Counted from the first letter of the stretch, positions 8,655 to 16,751 are shown. The stretch: DNA of 29,806 nt from an uncultured Bacteroidales bacterium (GCA_902768605.1 CACXLY010000059.1:1-29806); one strand, 5' to 3'. Numbers and translations are program-made. Notes: a model not told the origin generated them from the letters alone.

Positions 8655-8822
8655 ATCTGTTTCAATCTACAATCTTCCCTGAATGTTGACTTCGTCGAGA
8701 CTGCTCTCGCAGCCTTCAATGTTGACTTCGTCGAGACTGCTCTCGCTCGGCATAGCTCAAATCCAGATTTGGCTCTGCTCTCGCTTAATCGCAGCCTTCA
8801 ATGTTTAATATTCAATTTTCAA
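8655..8822. repeat. relA leader with two copies of a hairpin-forming repeat, one interrupted
   Basis: Copy 2 (8686-8720) is TTGACTTCGTCGAGACTG followed by CTCTCGCAGCCTTCAAT. Copy 3 starts at 8722 with the same sequence up to CTCTCG at 8745, then is interrupted by about 45 nt, and resumes with CGCAGCCTTCAAT near 8790-8802. The inserted part holds a second palindrome, CAAATCCAGATTTG. In the relA transcript, CGAGAGCAGTCTCG would form a 5-bp hairpin. A third copy lies at 6353-6390. Confidence 0.7.
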
Positions 8823-8841
8823 TCATCGCCCTTTCTTCGTG

Positions 8842-8849
8842 CAAAGATA
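8842..8849 (-). promoter_or_regulatory. Candidate -7 box of the relA promoter
   Basis: The minus strand reads TATCTTTG, matching the Bacteroidetes TAnnTTTG -7 element. I do not see a clear TTTG -33 box at the right distance, so this rests on one box and its position upstream of relA. Confidence 0.45.
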
Positions 8850-9010
8850 CAAAATAATTAATAATTAAGAATTATGAATTAAGAATTATTTTGGGGAAAT
8901 AGGATAGTAATAGCCGATGGCGGCAGCTGTGCGGGGTGACTGTCACTTGAAAACGGATGATTCAAGTGCTTTCGTCTTTCGTCAGCTCCCGTTCCGGGCA
9001 CCATGTGGAA

Positions 9011-9112
9011 TTCCCACACGAGGGAAAGTAAATTCCCACGTGAAGGAAAAGCGATTCCCACGTGAAGGAAAAGCGATTCCCACGTGTGGGAAAACCGATT
9101 CCCACGTGAAGG
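9011..9112. repeat. 22-bp-period array of TTCCCACGTG (array A)
   Basis: Five units begin at 9011, 9033, 9055, 9077 and 9099, exactly 22 bp apart. Each starts with TTCCCAC[GA][TC]G, followed by a locus-specific tail such as AAGGAAAAGCGA. The core CACGTG is self-complementary. Unit 4 continues as TTCCCACGTGTGGGAA, close to a full palindrome. The array lies in the 640-bp gap between rho and relA. A second array with the same head and period is at 16170. Period and head are seen directly; function is unknown. Confidence 0.85.
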
Positions 9113-9243
9113 GATTTTCGAGGCCTTATGGAAGTGGCAATCCCGTCACAGGAAACGGACGCCCCGAATGCCCCTCTGCTCTGCCTCGGAGACGCCTCAG
9201 CTGCTTCCCGCATTTACCTTTTTGACACATACATATAGCAAGA

Positions 9244-9270
9244 GGCAGGAAGCTGCAATCGCTCCCTGCC
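9244..9270 (-). terminator. Likely rho terminator hairpin
   Basis: On the minus strand, GGCAGGGAGC and GCTTCCTGCC form a 10-bp stem with a 7-base loop, starting about 25 nt after the rho stop. The single G-U pair works only in minus-strand RNA. The following TCTTGCTATATG is not a clean U-run, so efficiency is uncertain. Confidence 0.5.
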
Positions 9271-9294
9271 CTTTCCTTCTGTCGATATATGTCT

Positions 9295-11088
9295 TTACGA
9301 GTTCATGCTGAGCAGGAATTCCTCGTTGCTTTCCGTGTTCTCGAGGCGCGACTTGACTTCGTTCATGGCTTCGAGCGAGGTCATGTCGGCGAGGAACTTG
9401 CGCAGAATCCACATGCGGTCGAGCGTCATCCTGTCCTGCAGCAGGTCGTCGCGACGGGTACTGCTGGCTATGATGTTGACGGCAGGGAAGATGCGCTTGT
9501 TGGAGAGCATGCGGTCGAGCTGCAGCTCCATGTTGCCCGTGCCCTTGAACTCCTCGAAGATGACTTCGTCCATCTTGCTGCCGGTATCGATGAGGGCGGT
9601 GGCGATGATGGTCAGACTGCCGCCGTTTTCGATGTTACGGGCTGCACCGAAGAAGCGCTTGGGCTTGTGCAGGGCATTGGCATCCACACCGCCGCTCAGC
9701 ACCTTGCCGCTTGCCGGAGATACCGTGTTGTAGGCTCGGGCAAGACGCGTAATGGAGTCGAGGAAGATGACAACGTCGTGTCCGCATTCCACCATCCGCT
9801 TTGCCTTCTCGAGCACAATGCCGGCTATCTTGACATGGCGCTCGGCGGGCTCGTCGAAGGTGCTGGCTATGACCTCTGCCTTCACGGTCCGAGCCATGTC
9901 GGTCACTTCTTCCGGACGTTCGTCGATGAGGAGCATCATGAGGTATGCCTCGGGATGATTGGCGGCAATGGCGTTGGCGATGTCCTTCATCAGAATTGTC
10001 TTACCGGTCTTCGGCTGCGCTACAATCAGGGCACGCTGACCTTTGCCGATGGGGGCGAAGAGGTCGACCACGCGAGCCGAGAGGGAGTCGCCTTTGCCCT
10101 TGCAGAGCTTGAACTTCTCGTCCGGGAAGAGGGGCGTGAGGTTCTCGAAGGGACTGCGGTCGCGAACCGTGTCGGGGTTGCAGCCGTTGATGCGGTCCAC
10201 GCGAATCAGGGGGAAGAACTTCTCGCCATGCAGAGGCGGACGGACTGGGCCTTCCACCACGTCGCCGGTCTTCAGGCCGAACTGCTTAATCATTTGCTGA
10301 GTGACATAGATGTCGTCGGGGCTGCTTAGGTAGTTGTAGTCGCTGCTGCGCAGGAAGCCAAATCCTTCGGGCATCACTTCGAGCACGCCTTCGCCGCGAA
10401 TGCTTTCGCCGAAGTTGTAGAGTCCCGATCCGTCCTCCCCCCGAGAAGGGAGGTTTTCTCGTTCCACTTTCTTCGGAGAGGGTTCAGGGGTGAGGCTTGG
10501 AGCCTGCAAACTCTTTATCTGTTCCTCTGCAGACGGGATGTCCTGTATGATGATGAAGTCGGGTTGTGCTGCCTCCTCGGTATTTTGGCGATTGGATGCT
10601 TCGTCTTCTTTTGTCTCTCCGATGCGTTTACGGCGCTTCTTCTCGGGTGCTGGCTGAGCCTCAGCTGCAGGTTCCGCATTTGCTGGCTCTTCTTTCGGGG
10701 CCTCTTTCTTCTTCTTTCCTGCAGGCTTGGCCGGTGCCTCCGTTTCCTTGACCTCCGGCTGGGCATCTTTCTGCTCTTTCTCAATTGCAGCCTTTTCAGC
10801 CTTCGACTTGCGTCCGCGCTTTTTTGGCGCCTTCACCTCCTCTGCCTGTTCGGGCTGTTCGGGAGTCTCCTTGCTCTTCTCTTCTTCCTTTTTAGTGGGG
10901 GCGGGCTCGGAGGCTGCCTTGGGCTTCCTGCCTCTCTTCTTGGGAGCTTCTACGGGAGCCTGCAAAGACTGAGCGTCCAATATGTTGTAGATGAGTGTTG
11001 TCTGGTCGTCACTAAGTTCCGCACCAAGCTTTCCGGCAAGCGCAGTAAGCTCTGCCAGAGTCATTCCTTCAAGTTCACTTTTGTGCAT
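9295..11088 (-). CDS. rho: Transcription termination factor Rho with long disordered N-terminal insert
   Basis: Rho is a hexameric RNA-dependent ATPase that ends transcription. The 597-residue product starts at the ATG at 11088 with a small Rho N-terminal helical segment (1-40). A highly charged Lys/Glu/Ala/Pro-rich region follows (about 45-230) with two AT-hook-like KKRGRK motifs near 50 and 89. Then come the RNA-binding cold-shock-like domain ([17 protein letters not shown], 233-249) and the RecA-like ATPase with VAQPKTGKT (356-364), [12 protein letters not shown] (389-400), the Walker B region [16 protein letters not shown] and the Q/R loops. In Bacteroides thetaiotaomicron a long disordered Rho region drives phase separation; the same role here is inference. 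Residues about 196-221 are encoded by the GC-rich palindromic repeat family. A TACCTTTG -7 box lies at 11178-11185. Confidence 0.95.
   Translation of the reverse strand: MHKSELEGMTLAELTALAGKLGAELSDDQTTLIYNILDAQSLQAPVEAPKKRGRKPKAASEPAPTKKEEEKSKETPEQPEQAEEVKAPKKRGRKSKAEKAAIEKEQKDAQPEVKETEAPAKPAGKKKKEAPKEEPANAEPAAEAQPAPEKKRRKRIGETKEDEASNRQNTEEAAQPDFIIIQDIPSAEEQIKSLQAPSLTPEPSPKKVERENLPSRGEDGSGLYNFGESIRGEGVLEVMPEGFGFLRSSDYNYLSSPDDIYVTQQMIKQFGLKTGDVVEGPVRPPLHGEKFFPLIRVDRINGCNPDTVRDRSPFENLTPLFPDEKFKLCKGKGDSLSARVVDLFAPIGKGQRALIVAQPKTGKTILMKDIANAIAANHPEAYLMMLLIDERPEEVTDMARTVKAEVIASTFDEPAERHVKIAGIVLEKAKRMVECGHDVVIFLDSITRLARAYNTVSPASGKVLSGGVDANALHKPKRFFGAARNIENGGSLTIIATALIDTGSKMDEVIFEEFKGTGNMELQLDRMLSNKRIFPAVNIIASSTRRDDLLQDRMTLDRMWILRKFLADMTSLEAMNEVKSRLENTESNEEFLLSMNS
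10433..10506 (-). repeat. Palindromic repeat units inside rho
   Basis: Contains the hairpin CCTCCCCCCGAGAAGGGAGG (10434-10453) and a CTTTCTTCGGAGAGGGTTCA/GGGGTGAGGCTT stretch (to 10498). Read on the minus strand in frame it gives [20 protein letters not shown], at the end of the disordered region just before the RNA-binding domain. Confidence 0.6.
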
Positions 11089-11177
11089 AATCTGTGTATG
11101 CTTAAATAATAAATAATGTATAAGGGAAAATATCGAACTGTCGAAGAAAGCCGACAGCTATTTCTCTAAAAGCACTG

Positions 11178-11185
11178 CAAAGGTA
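11178..11185 (-). promoter_or_regulatory. Candidate -7 box of the rho promoter
   Basis: The minus strand reads TACCTTTG (TAnnTTTG), about 90 nt upstream of the rho start. No clear TTTG at -33; the region there is the GTGAAAAGTGAAAAGTG-type repeat at 11196-11223. Confidence 0.5.
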
Positions 11186-11195
11186 CGACAAAAAA

Positions 11196-11224
11196 ATGAA
11201 AAGTGAAAAGTGAAAAGTGAAAAA
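11196..11224. repeat. Short tandem repeat of AAAAGTG
   Basis: About four copies of an 8-base unit (TGAAAAG) lie between the divergent rho and ABC-F promoters. The same motif, reverse complemented, forms a larger array at 26230-26370. Confidence 0.7.
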
Positions 11225-11226
11225 TC

Positions 11227-11257
11227 TTTGTTTATTCTTCTTTTTTTTGTACTTTTG
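11227..11257 (+). promoter_or_regulatory. Bacteroidetes-type promoter for the ABC-F gene
   Basis: TTTG at 11227-11230 and TACTTTTG at 11250-11257 are 19 nt apart, matching the TTTG-N19-TAnnTTTG consensus. The GTG start of the ABC-F gene follows about 47 nt later. Confidence 0.6.
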
Positions 11258-11303
11258 TGCTCAAAAATAGTAAATGGTAAATGACTAAATGGTAAATTGA
11301 GAG

Positions 11304-13172
11304 GTGGTTTCATACTTGCAAGTACAGAATCTGACGCGAAGTGTGGGGGATAAGACGCTTTTCCGCGACCTCTGCTTCAGCATCGGCGAAGGGCAGAAGG
11401 TGGGTCTTATCGCCAAGAACGGCACGGGCAAAAGCACGCTCCTGAACATCCTTGGCGGCAAGGACCAGGCCGACGAAGGGCAAGTCGTCTATCATAATGA
11501 CCTTCGCATCGGCTACCTCGAGCAGACGCCAAACTATCCTCTCGACCTGACCGTCATCGAGGCTTGCTTTTGGCACGGCAACGAGACGACCAACCTTATC
11601 CGCGAGTACGAGACTTGCATGGCATCGGCCAGTCAGGAAGGACTGCAGGACATCCTCGACCGCATGGAACAGCAGAAGGCTTGGGACTACGAGAATCGCT
11701 CCAAGACCATCCTCTCGCAACTCTTCATCACGGAGTTCGACAAGCCGCTCTCTCAGCTTTCAGGAGGCCAGTTGAAGCGCGTCGCACTTGCCAACACCCT
11801 CATCATGGAGCCCGACCTGCTCATCCTCGATGAGCCGACCAACCACCTCGACCTGCAGATGATTGAGTGGCTCGAGAACTACCTCTCGCGCTCCAACGTC
11901 ACCCTGCTCATGGTGACACATGACCGCTACTTCCTCGACCGCATCTGCTCCGTCATCCTCGAGCTCGACGAGGAGACCGTCTATACCTATCATGGCAACT
12001 ATGCCTACTTCCTCGAACATCGTGCGCAGCGGCTCGAAGTGGCGCGGGCAGAGGTGGCGCGGGCTACAAACCTTTACAGGACGGAGCTCGACTGGATGCG
12101 AAGGATGCCACAAGCCCGCGGGCATAAGGCAAGGTATCGCGAGGAAGCCTTCTACGACCTCGAGAAGCAAGCCCATCGCCGAATAGAGGAGCAGCAAGTG
12201 AGGCTCGAGATGAAATCGACCTACATCGGCAGCAAGATATTCGAGGCAGAGTACGTCAGCAAAGCCTACGGCGACCGCGTCTTGCTCAAAGACTTCTATT
12301 ACAACTTCTCGCGCTATGAGAAGCTCGGCATCGTAGGCAACAACGGCACCGGCAAGAGCACGTTCGTCAAGATGCTGCTCGGCCTCGTCAAACCCGATAG
12401 CGGGCGCTTCGTCGTAGGCGAGACTGTTCGCTTCGGCTATTACAGTCAGGAAGGCATAGAGTTCAACGAGCAGATGAAGGTCATCGATGCCGTCCGCAAG
12501 ACCGCGGAATATGTCGATTTGGGAGGCGGTAGGAAGCTCTCGGCCATGCAGTTCCTGCAGCACTTCATGTTCTCGCCTCAGCAACAGCAGAACTACATCT
12601 ACAAGCTCTCGGGCGGCGAGAAGCGCAGGCTCTACCTCTGTACCGTACTCATGCAAAGCCCCAACTTCCTTGTCCTCGACGAACCGACGAACGACCTCGA
12701 TATCACTTCTCTGCAAATACTGGAGCAATACCTGCAGGACTTCAAGGGTTGCGTCATTATCATCAGCCACGACCGCTACTTCATGGACAAAGTCGTAGAC
12801 CATCTCTTCGTCTTCAAAGGCGATGGCGTCGTGAAGGATTTCCCCGGCAACTACACGCAATATAGAGAGTGGGAGAAGCTGGAGCCCGAGCCAAAGAAGG
12901 TTCAGAGCTCTCAGAACACTCCGAGTACTCCGAGATATCAGGGAGAGAGAAAGCGCAAGATGTCTTTCCGCGAGAAACAGGAGTTCGAGTTGTTGGAGAA
13001 AGAAATAGAGGCATTGGAGCAGGAGCAGAAGGACATCGAGGCGGCTCTCAGCAGCGGCACGCTCTCGACTCAGGACATCATCGACCTGAGCAAACGTCTG
13101 CCCGTCGTTAACGACCTCCTCGACGAGAAATCCATGCGATGGCTCGAGCTCAGCGAAATAGAGTCTTCCTGA
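11304..13172 (+). CDS. ABC-F family ATPase, Uup-like
   Basis: A 622-residue soluble protein with two ABC ATPase domains and no membrane segments, so it is a translation or structure factor and not a transporter. Domain 1 has KNGTGKST (38-45), LSGGQ (152-156) and LDEPTNHLD (175-183). The interdomain linker reads ELDWMRRMPQARGHKARYRE (261-280), typical of Uup. Domain 2 has NNGTGKST (346-353), LSGGE (435-439) and LDEPTNDLD (458-466). The C-terminal 60 residues are a coiled coil, as in Uup, joined by a Ser/Pro-rich linker (533-547). ABC-F proteins bind the ribosome or, for Uup, branched DNA. The start is GTG at 11304: the family usually begins MVxYLQVxNLT, and no ATG lies nearby in frame. It is transcribed divergently from rho. 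Confidence 0.9.
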   Translation: MVSYLQVQNLTRSVGDKTLFRDLCFSIGEGQKVGLIAKNGTGKSTLLNILGGKDQADEGQVVYHNDLRIGYLEQTPNYPLDLTVIEACFWHGNETTNLIREYETCMASASQEGLQDILDRMEQQKAWDYENRSKTILSQLFITEFDKPLSQLSGGQLKRVALANTLIMEPDLLILDEPTNHLDLQMIEWLENYLSRSNVTLLMVTHDRYFLDRICSVILELDEETVYTYHGNYAYFLEHRAQRLEVARAEVARATNLYRTELDWMRRMPQARGHKARYREEAFYDLEKQAHRRIEEQQVRLEMKSTYIGSKIFEAEYVSKAYGDRVLLKDFYYNFSRYEKLGIVGNNGTGKSTFVKMLLGLVKPDSGRFVVGETVRFGYYSQEGIEFNEQMKVIDAVRKTAEYVDLGGGRKLSAMQFLQHFMFSPQQQQNYIYKLSGGEKRRLYLCTVLMQSPNFLVLDEPTNDLDITSLQILEQYLQDFKGCVIIISHDRYFMDKVVDHLFVFKGDGVVKDFPGNYTQYREWEKLEPEPKKVQSSQNTPSTPRYQGERKRKMSFREKQEFELLEKEIEALEQEQKDIEAALSSGTLSTQDIIDLSKRLPVVNDLLDEKSMRWLELSEIESS

Positions 13173-13287
13173 TCTCAACTTCTGCCTTTTCCCCTTTTTC
13201 CCGCTTGGAGATGAGGCAAGATGTTAAATATGCTTAAAAGGCAAGTACTATATTATATATTATAAGGTGTGGCTCGAAGAAATGTTG

Positions 13288-13295
13288 TATCTTTG
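13288..13295 (+). promoter_or_regulatory. Candidate -7 box of the rpsA promoter
   Basis: TATCTTTG matches TAnnTTTG and lies 46 nt upstream of the rpsA ATG. The -33 region (about 13264-13270, AAGGTGTGG) is a poor match. The leader upstream also holds an inverted repeat, TGCCTTTT at 13183-13190 and AAAAGGCA at 13236-13243, of unknown meaning. Confidence 0.55.
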
Positions 13296-13341
13296 TGCCC
13301 GCGTTTATTAACTTTATTTATTAACTCTTTAATTAATCTGT

Positions 13342-15132
13342 ATGGCAGATTTGAAAAACGTTGCTCCTCTGGCCGACTTCGATTGGGAGGCATACGAACA
13401 GGGCGACAGCAACACCAACGTGAGCCGCGAGGCTCAGACAGAGGCCTATGAGGGCTCTCTGAACAAGGTAAGTGACCACGATGTAGTCGACGGTACCGTC
13501 ATCTCTATGAACAAGCGCGAGGTGGTGGTTAACATCGGTTTCAAGAGCGATGGTATCATACCTATGAGTGAATTCCGCTACAATCCCGACCTTAAGGTGG
13601 GCGATACTGTAGAGGTATACATCGAGAATCAGGAAGACAAGAAGGGTCAGCTCATCCTCTCTCACAAGAAGGCTCGTGCTTCCCGTTCTTGGGATCGTGT
13701 CAACGAGGCACTCAACAATCAGGAAATCATCAAGGGCTACGTGAAGTGCCGCACTAAGGGCGGTATGATCGTCGATGTCTTCGGCATCGAGGCATTCCTG
13801 CCCGGCAGCCAGATTGACGTCAAGCCCATTCGTGACTACGACATCTTCGTAGGCAAGACGATGGAGTTCAAGGTTGTCAAGATCAATCAGGACTACCGCA
13901 ACGTCGTTGTCAGCCACAAGGCTCTCATCGAGGCAGAGCTCGAGGCTCAGAAGAAGGAAATCATCAGCAAGCTCGAGAAGGGTCAGGTGCTGGAAGGTAT
14001 CGTCAAGAACATCACCAACTACGGTGTCTTCATCGACCTTGGTGGCGTGGACGGTCTCATCCACATCACAGACCTCAGCTGGGGCCGTGTCAGCGACCCG
14101 AAGGAGATTGTCGAGCTCGACCAGAAGATCAATGTCGTTATCCTCGATTTCGACGACGAGAAGAAGCGCATTGCTCTCGGCCTGAAGCAGCTCACTCCTC
14201 ATCCTTGGGATGCTCTTGATCCCAACCTCAAGGTGGGCGACCACGTGAAGGGGTGGAAGGTCTTATTCACGTCAGCGAGATGTCTTGGAGCCAGCACCTC
14301 CGCAGCGCTCAGGACTTCATGAAGGTGGGCGACGAGGTAGAGGCAGTCATCCTCACTCTCGACCGCGAGGAGCGCAAGATGTCGCTCGGCATCAAGCAGC
14401 TTAAGGACGATCCCTGGGAGAACATCGAAGAGAAGTATCCCGTGGGCAGCAAGCACACCGCTAAGGTTCGCAACTTCACCAACTTCGGCATCTTCGTTGA
14501 GATTGAAGAGGGCGTGGACGGCCTCATTCATATCAGCGACCTCAGCTGGACGAAGAAGATCAAGCACCCCAGCGAGTTCACGCAGATTGGTGCTGAAATC
14601 GAGGTATGCGTCCTCGAGATTGACAAGGCAAACCGCCGTCTCTCTCTCGGTCACAAGCAGCTCGAGGAGAATCCTTGGGATGTATTCGAGACCGTCTTCA
14701 CTCAGGACAGCATTCACGAAGGCACTATCGTCGAGATGCTCGACAAGGGCGCAGTCATCCAGCTCGAGTATGGCGTGGAAGGCTTTGCTACTCCCAAGCA
14801 CCTCCAAGCGCATTATCCTCTCTCACAGCCGCATCTTCGAAGACGTGCAGCGCGCAGAAGCTCGTGAGGCTCGCGAGGCCAAGAAGGCTACCCGCAAGCC
14901 CGCTCAGAAGGAAGAGGCTCCATTGGTTCAGAACCAGGCTGCCAGCACCACACTGGGCGACCTCGACGCTCTGGCAGAGCTGAAGGCTAAGATGAAGGCC
15001 GAGGAAAAGCCTAAGGCAAAGAAGGCTGAGCCCAAGGCAGAGCCCGTAGCTGAAGCTCCCAAGGCAGAGCCCGCAGCTGAACCTGTAGCTGAAGAGCCCG
15101 CAGCAGAGGCTGAAGCTAAGGCTGAGGAATAA
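13342..15132 (+). pseudogene. rpsA: 30S ribosomal protein S1, frame broken by two internal deletions
   Basis: S1 brings mRNA to the 30S subunit and is normally essential. The ATG at 13342 opens MADLKNVAPLADFDW. S1 domains 1-3 are intact (about residues 48-115, 130-195 and 215-285, e.g. GVFIDLGGVDGLIHITDLSWG). Domain 4 breaks at 14252/14253: VGDHVKG is followed directly, one frame over, by VEGLIHVSEMSW, so about 17 residues (52 nt) are missing and the first frame stops at 14322. Domain 5 is intact in the second frame. Domain 6 breaks near 14804: ATPKHL jumps to KRIILSHSRIFEDV in the original frame, with about 25 residues missing by comparison with remembered homologues. The tail to 15132 is Ala/Glu/Lys-rich. 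The two losses together restore frame, as expected from 52 plus about 74 nt. Assembly error is the most likely cause. Confidence 0.88.
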
Positions 15133-15242
15133 TTCCTGATAGTTCATAATTTATAAATTCACAATTCATAGTTCCGGGGCAGAAGCCTTGGGATTATGGA
15201 TTGTGGATTTTTGATTTAATTATGAATTATGAAGCGTGAATC
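15133..15242. repeat. rpsA-rnz spacer with AATTCATAATT-type repeats
   Basis: Short imperfect AT repeats (TTCATAATTTATAAATTCA, AATTATGAATTATGAA) flank a short GC-richer stretch. The rnz ATG lies just after the last repeat. No clear promoter, so rnz may be read through from rpsA. Confidence 0.5.
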
Positions 15243-16154
15243 ATGGATTTTGAATTAAACATACTGGGTTGCGGCTCAGCCAAGCCGACCACTCGCCATC
15301 AGCCCACCTCGCAGATACTGAACGTGAGGGGCAAATACTTCATGATAGATTGTGGCGAGGGCGTTCAGGCGCAGATGCAGAAGATGGGGCTTTCGATGAT
15401 GAACGTCGGCCACATCTTCATCAGTCACAATCATGGCGACCACGTCTTCGGGTTGCCCGGACTGATAGGTACGATGGACCTCCTGGGCCGTACTGCCGAG
15501 CTCCACATCCACGGGCCGCAGCAAGTGGGCGAGCTCCTTGATTTCCTGCAGCGCACTTACTACAGCGACATTCAGTACAAAGTCCTCTTTCATCCCGTTG
15601 ATGTGCAAAGGCATGCGCTTATTTACGAAGACCGCAGCATCACGGTCCACAGCATCCCCCTGCAGCACCGGCTTCCCACCAGCGGCTTTCTCTTCCGCGA
15701 GAAACCAAACCTGCCACACATCCGCAGGGAGATGATTGATGCCTATGGCATACCCGTCAGCCAGATAAACAACATCAAGGCCGGTGCTTCGTGGACGACG
15801 GAGGACGGAACCGTCATCCCTCACGAACGCCTGACCACACCGGCCACGCCTTCCCGCTCCTTCGCCTATTGCAGCGATACCGTCTATTTGCCCGGGCTGA
15901 AGGACATCATCGAGGGCGTCGACCTGCTTTACCACGAAGCCACTTATTTCCATGAACGTGCTCTGAGAGCCGAGCAGACCATGCATACCACCGCCCTTCA
16001 GGCAGCCACTTTGGCCCGAGACGCAAGGGTGGGGCAGCTCTGCATCGGTCATTTCAGCGCTTCTATCAAAGACGAAAACGCTCTCCTCAAGGAGGCACAG
16101 AGCGTTTTCCCACATACCGTCCTCGCTAACGAAGGACTTGTCATCAGCATCTGA
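15243..16154 (+). CDS. rnz: Ribonuclease Z (tRNA 3'-processing endonuclease)
   Basis: A 303-residue metallo-beta-lactamase-fold enzyme that cuts the 3' trailer from tRNA precursors. The N-terminus has the LGCGSAKPT motif (8-16) and YFMIDCGEG (32-40). The zinc ligands are in SHNHGDH (61-67, HxHGDH). Further conserved parts are HSIPLQHRLPTSGFLF, AYCSDT, LYHEATY and the C-terminal CIGHFSA histidine. The length and layout match the short bacterial RNase Z form. The stop codon is followed after 16 nt by a 22-bp tandem array. Confidence 0.94.
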   Translation: MDFELNILGCGSAKPTTRHQPTSQILNVRGKYFMIDCGEGVQAQMQKMGLSMMNVGHIFISHNHGDHVFGLPGLIGTMDLLGRTAELHIHGPQQVGELLDFLQRTYYSDIQYKVLFHPVDVQRHALIYEDRSITVHSIPLQHRLPTSGFLFREKPNLPHIRREMIDAYGIPVSQINNIKAGASWTTEDGTVIPHERLTTPATPSRSFAYCSDTVYLPGLKDIIEGVDLLYHEATYFHERALRAEQTMHTTALQAATLARDARVGQLCIGHFSASIKDENALLKEAQSVFPHTVLANEGLVISI

Positions 16155-16169
16155 ACCAAGCGTTTGCCG

Positions 16170-16291
16170 TTCCCACGTGAAGCGTTTGCCGTTCCCACGT
16201 GTAGCGTCTGCCATTCCCACGTGTAGCGTTTGCCATTCCCACGTGTAGCGTTTGCCTTTCCCACGTGTAGCGTTTGCCGTTCCCACGTGAA
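16170..16291. repeat. 22-bp-period array of TTCCCACGTG (array B)
   Basis: Six units begin at 16170, 16192, 16214, 16236, 16258 and 16280, exactly 22 bp apart. The head TTCCCACGTG is constant, and the tail (TAGCGTTTGCC with small changes) differs from the tail of array A at 9011. The array follows the rnz stop, so it could be part of the rnz 3' untranslated RNA. Confidence 0.88.
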
Positions 16292-16340
16292 GGGTTTTTG
16301 TGTTTCTTTCCTCTGTCTTCTGTTTCTTGGGAATATAAAA

Positions 16341-16620
16341 AGGCAATGATATAGCAGTTGGCACGATGGAAGCCTGAAAGGCTGGAAAGACTACAGGCGG
16401 GGGTGGAACCCCCGTAACAGGTGCGAGCGGTTAACGGAACCCTGAAAGGGTGGAGAGATTTCTGATGTTCTGTCGTGCTTTCAGCACTTAGTTGTTGCGA
16501 TGTCTTCTTAACGGGGGTTTCACCCCCGCCTGTGTTCTTATCAGGCTTTCAGCCTTCATCTTCCCCCGACTAAGCTCTTTCACCCATCCGAAAATCGTGC
16601 TAACTACTATATCATTACCT
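16341..16620. mobile_element. 280-bp palindromic element with six TGAAA-loop hairpins (REP/MITE-like)
   Basis: The ends are 26-nt inverted repeats with three mismatches: AATGATATAGCAGTTGGCAC near 16345 and the complement of AATGATATAGTAGTTAGCAC ending at 16616. Inside lie six hairpins. AGCC-TGAAA-GGCT (16371), CGGGGG-TGGAA-CCCCCG (16398) and ACCC-TGAAA-GGGT (16439) read forward. GTGC-TTTCA-GCAC (16475), CGGGGG-TTTCA-CCCCCG (16512) and AGGC-TTTCA-GCCT (16543) read reverse. Thus the loop is constant, the stems differ, and the whole is mirror-symmetric. No transposase lies in the window. It resembles repetitive extragenic palindromes moved by REP-associated tyrosine (Y1) transposases, but that is inference. 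Confidence 0.75.
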
Positions 16621-16639
16621 AAAAAAAATCACTTGAATG

Positions 16640-16671
16640 TTTGGAGTGAATGGGGAAAAGTCGTATCTTTG
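16640..16671 (+). promoter_or_regulatory. Bacteroidetes-type promoter for the BspA-like gene
   Basis: TTTG at 16640-16643 and TATCTTTG at 16664-16671 are 20 nt apart, a close match to the group consensus. The -33 box lies only 20 nt beyond the end of the palindromic element, and the gene starts 80 nt downstream. Confidence 0.75.
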
Positions 16672-16751
16672 CTCTCAGAAATGATATAAAGTGTGCCTCC
16701 GCGCATCCTCCGATGACATACTGAATCTAACAAAACATAAATTCCAGAGCT

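Noticed and set aside
9011..9112. CRISPR array at the 22-bp repeats
   Set aside because: The period is only 22 bp, the tails are alike within a locus (not unique spacers), and no cas genes are in the window.
14250..14330. Programmed frameshifting or translational bypass in rpsA
   Set aside because: The family sequence is missing at the joints, not interrupted by extra sequence, and no slippery site or take-off/landing codon pair is seen; deletion or assembly error explains it better.
16341..16620. Invertible promoter (inverton) upstream of the BspA-like gene
   Set aside because: The clear promoter (16640-16671) lies outside the inverted repeats, and the interior is nearly symmetric so inversion would change little.
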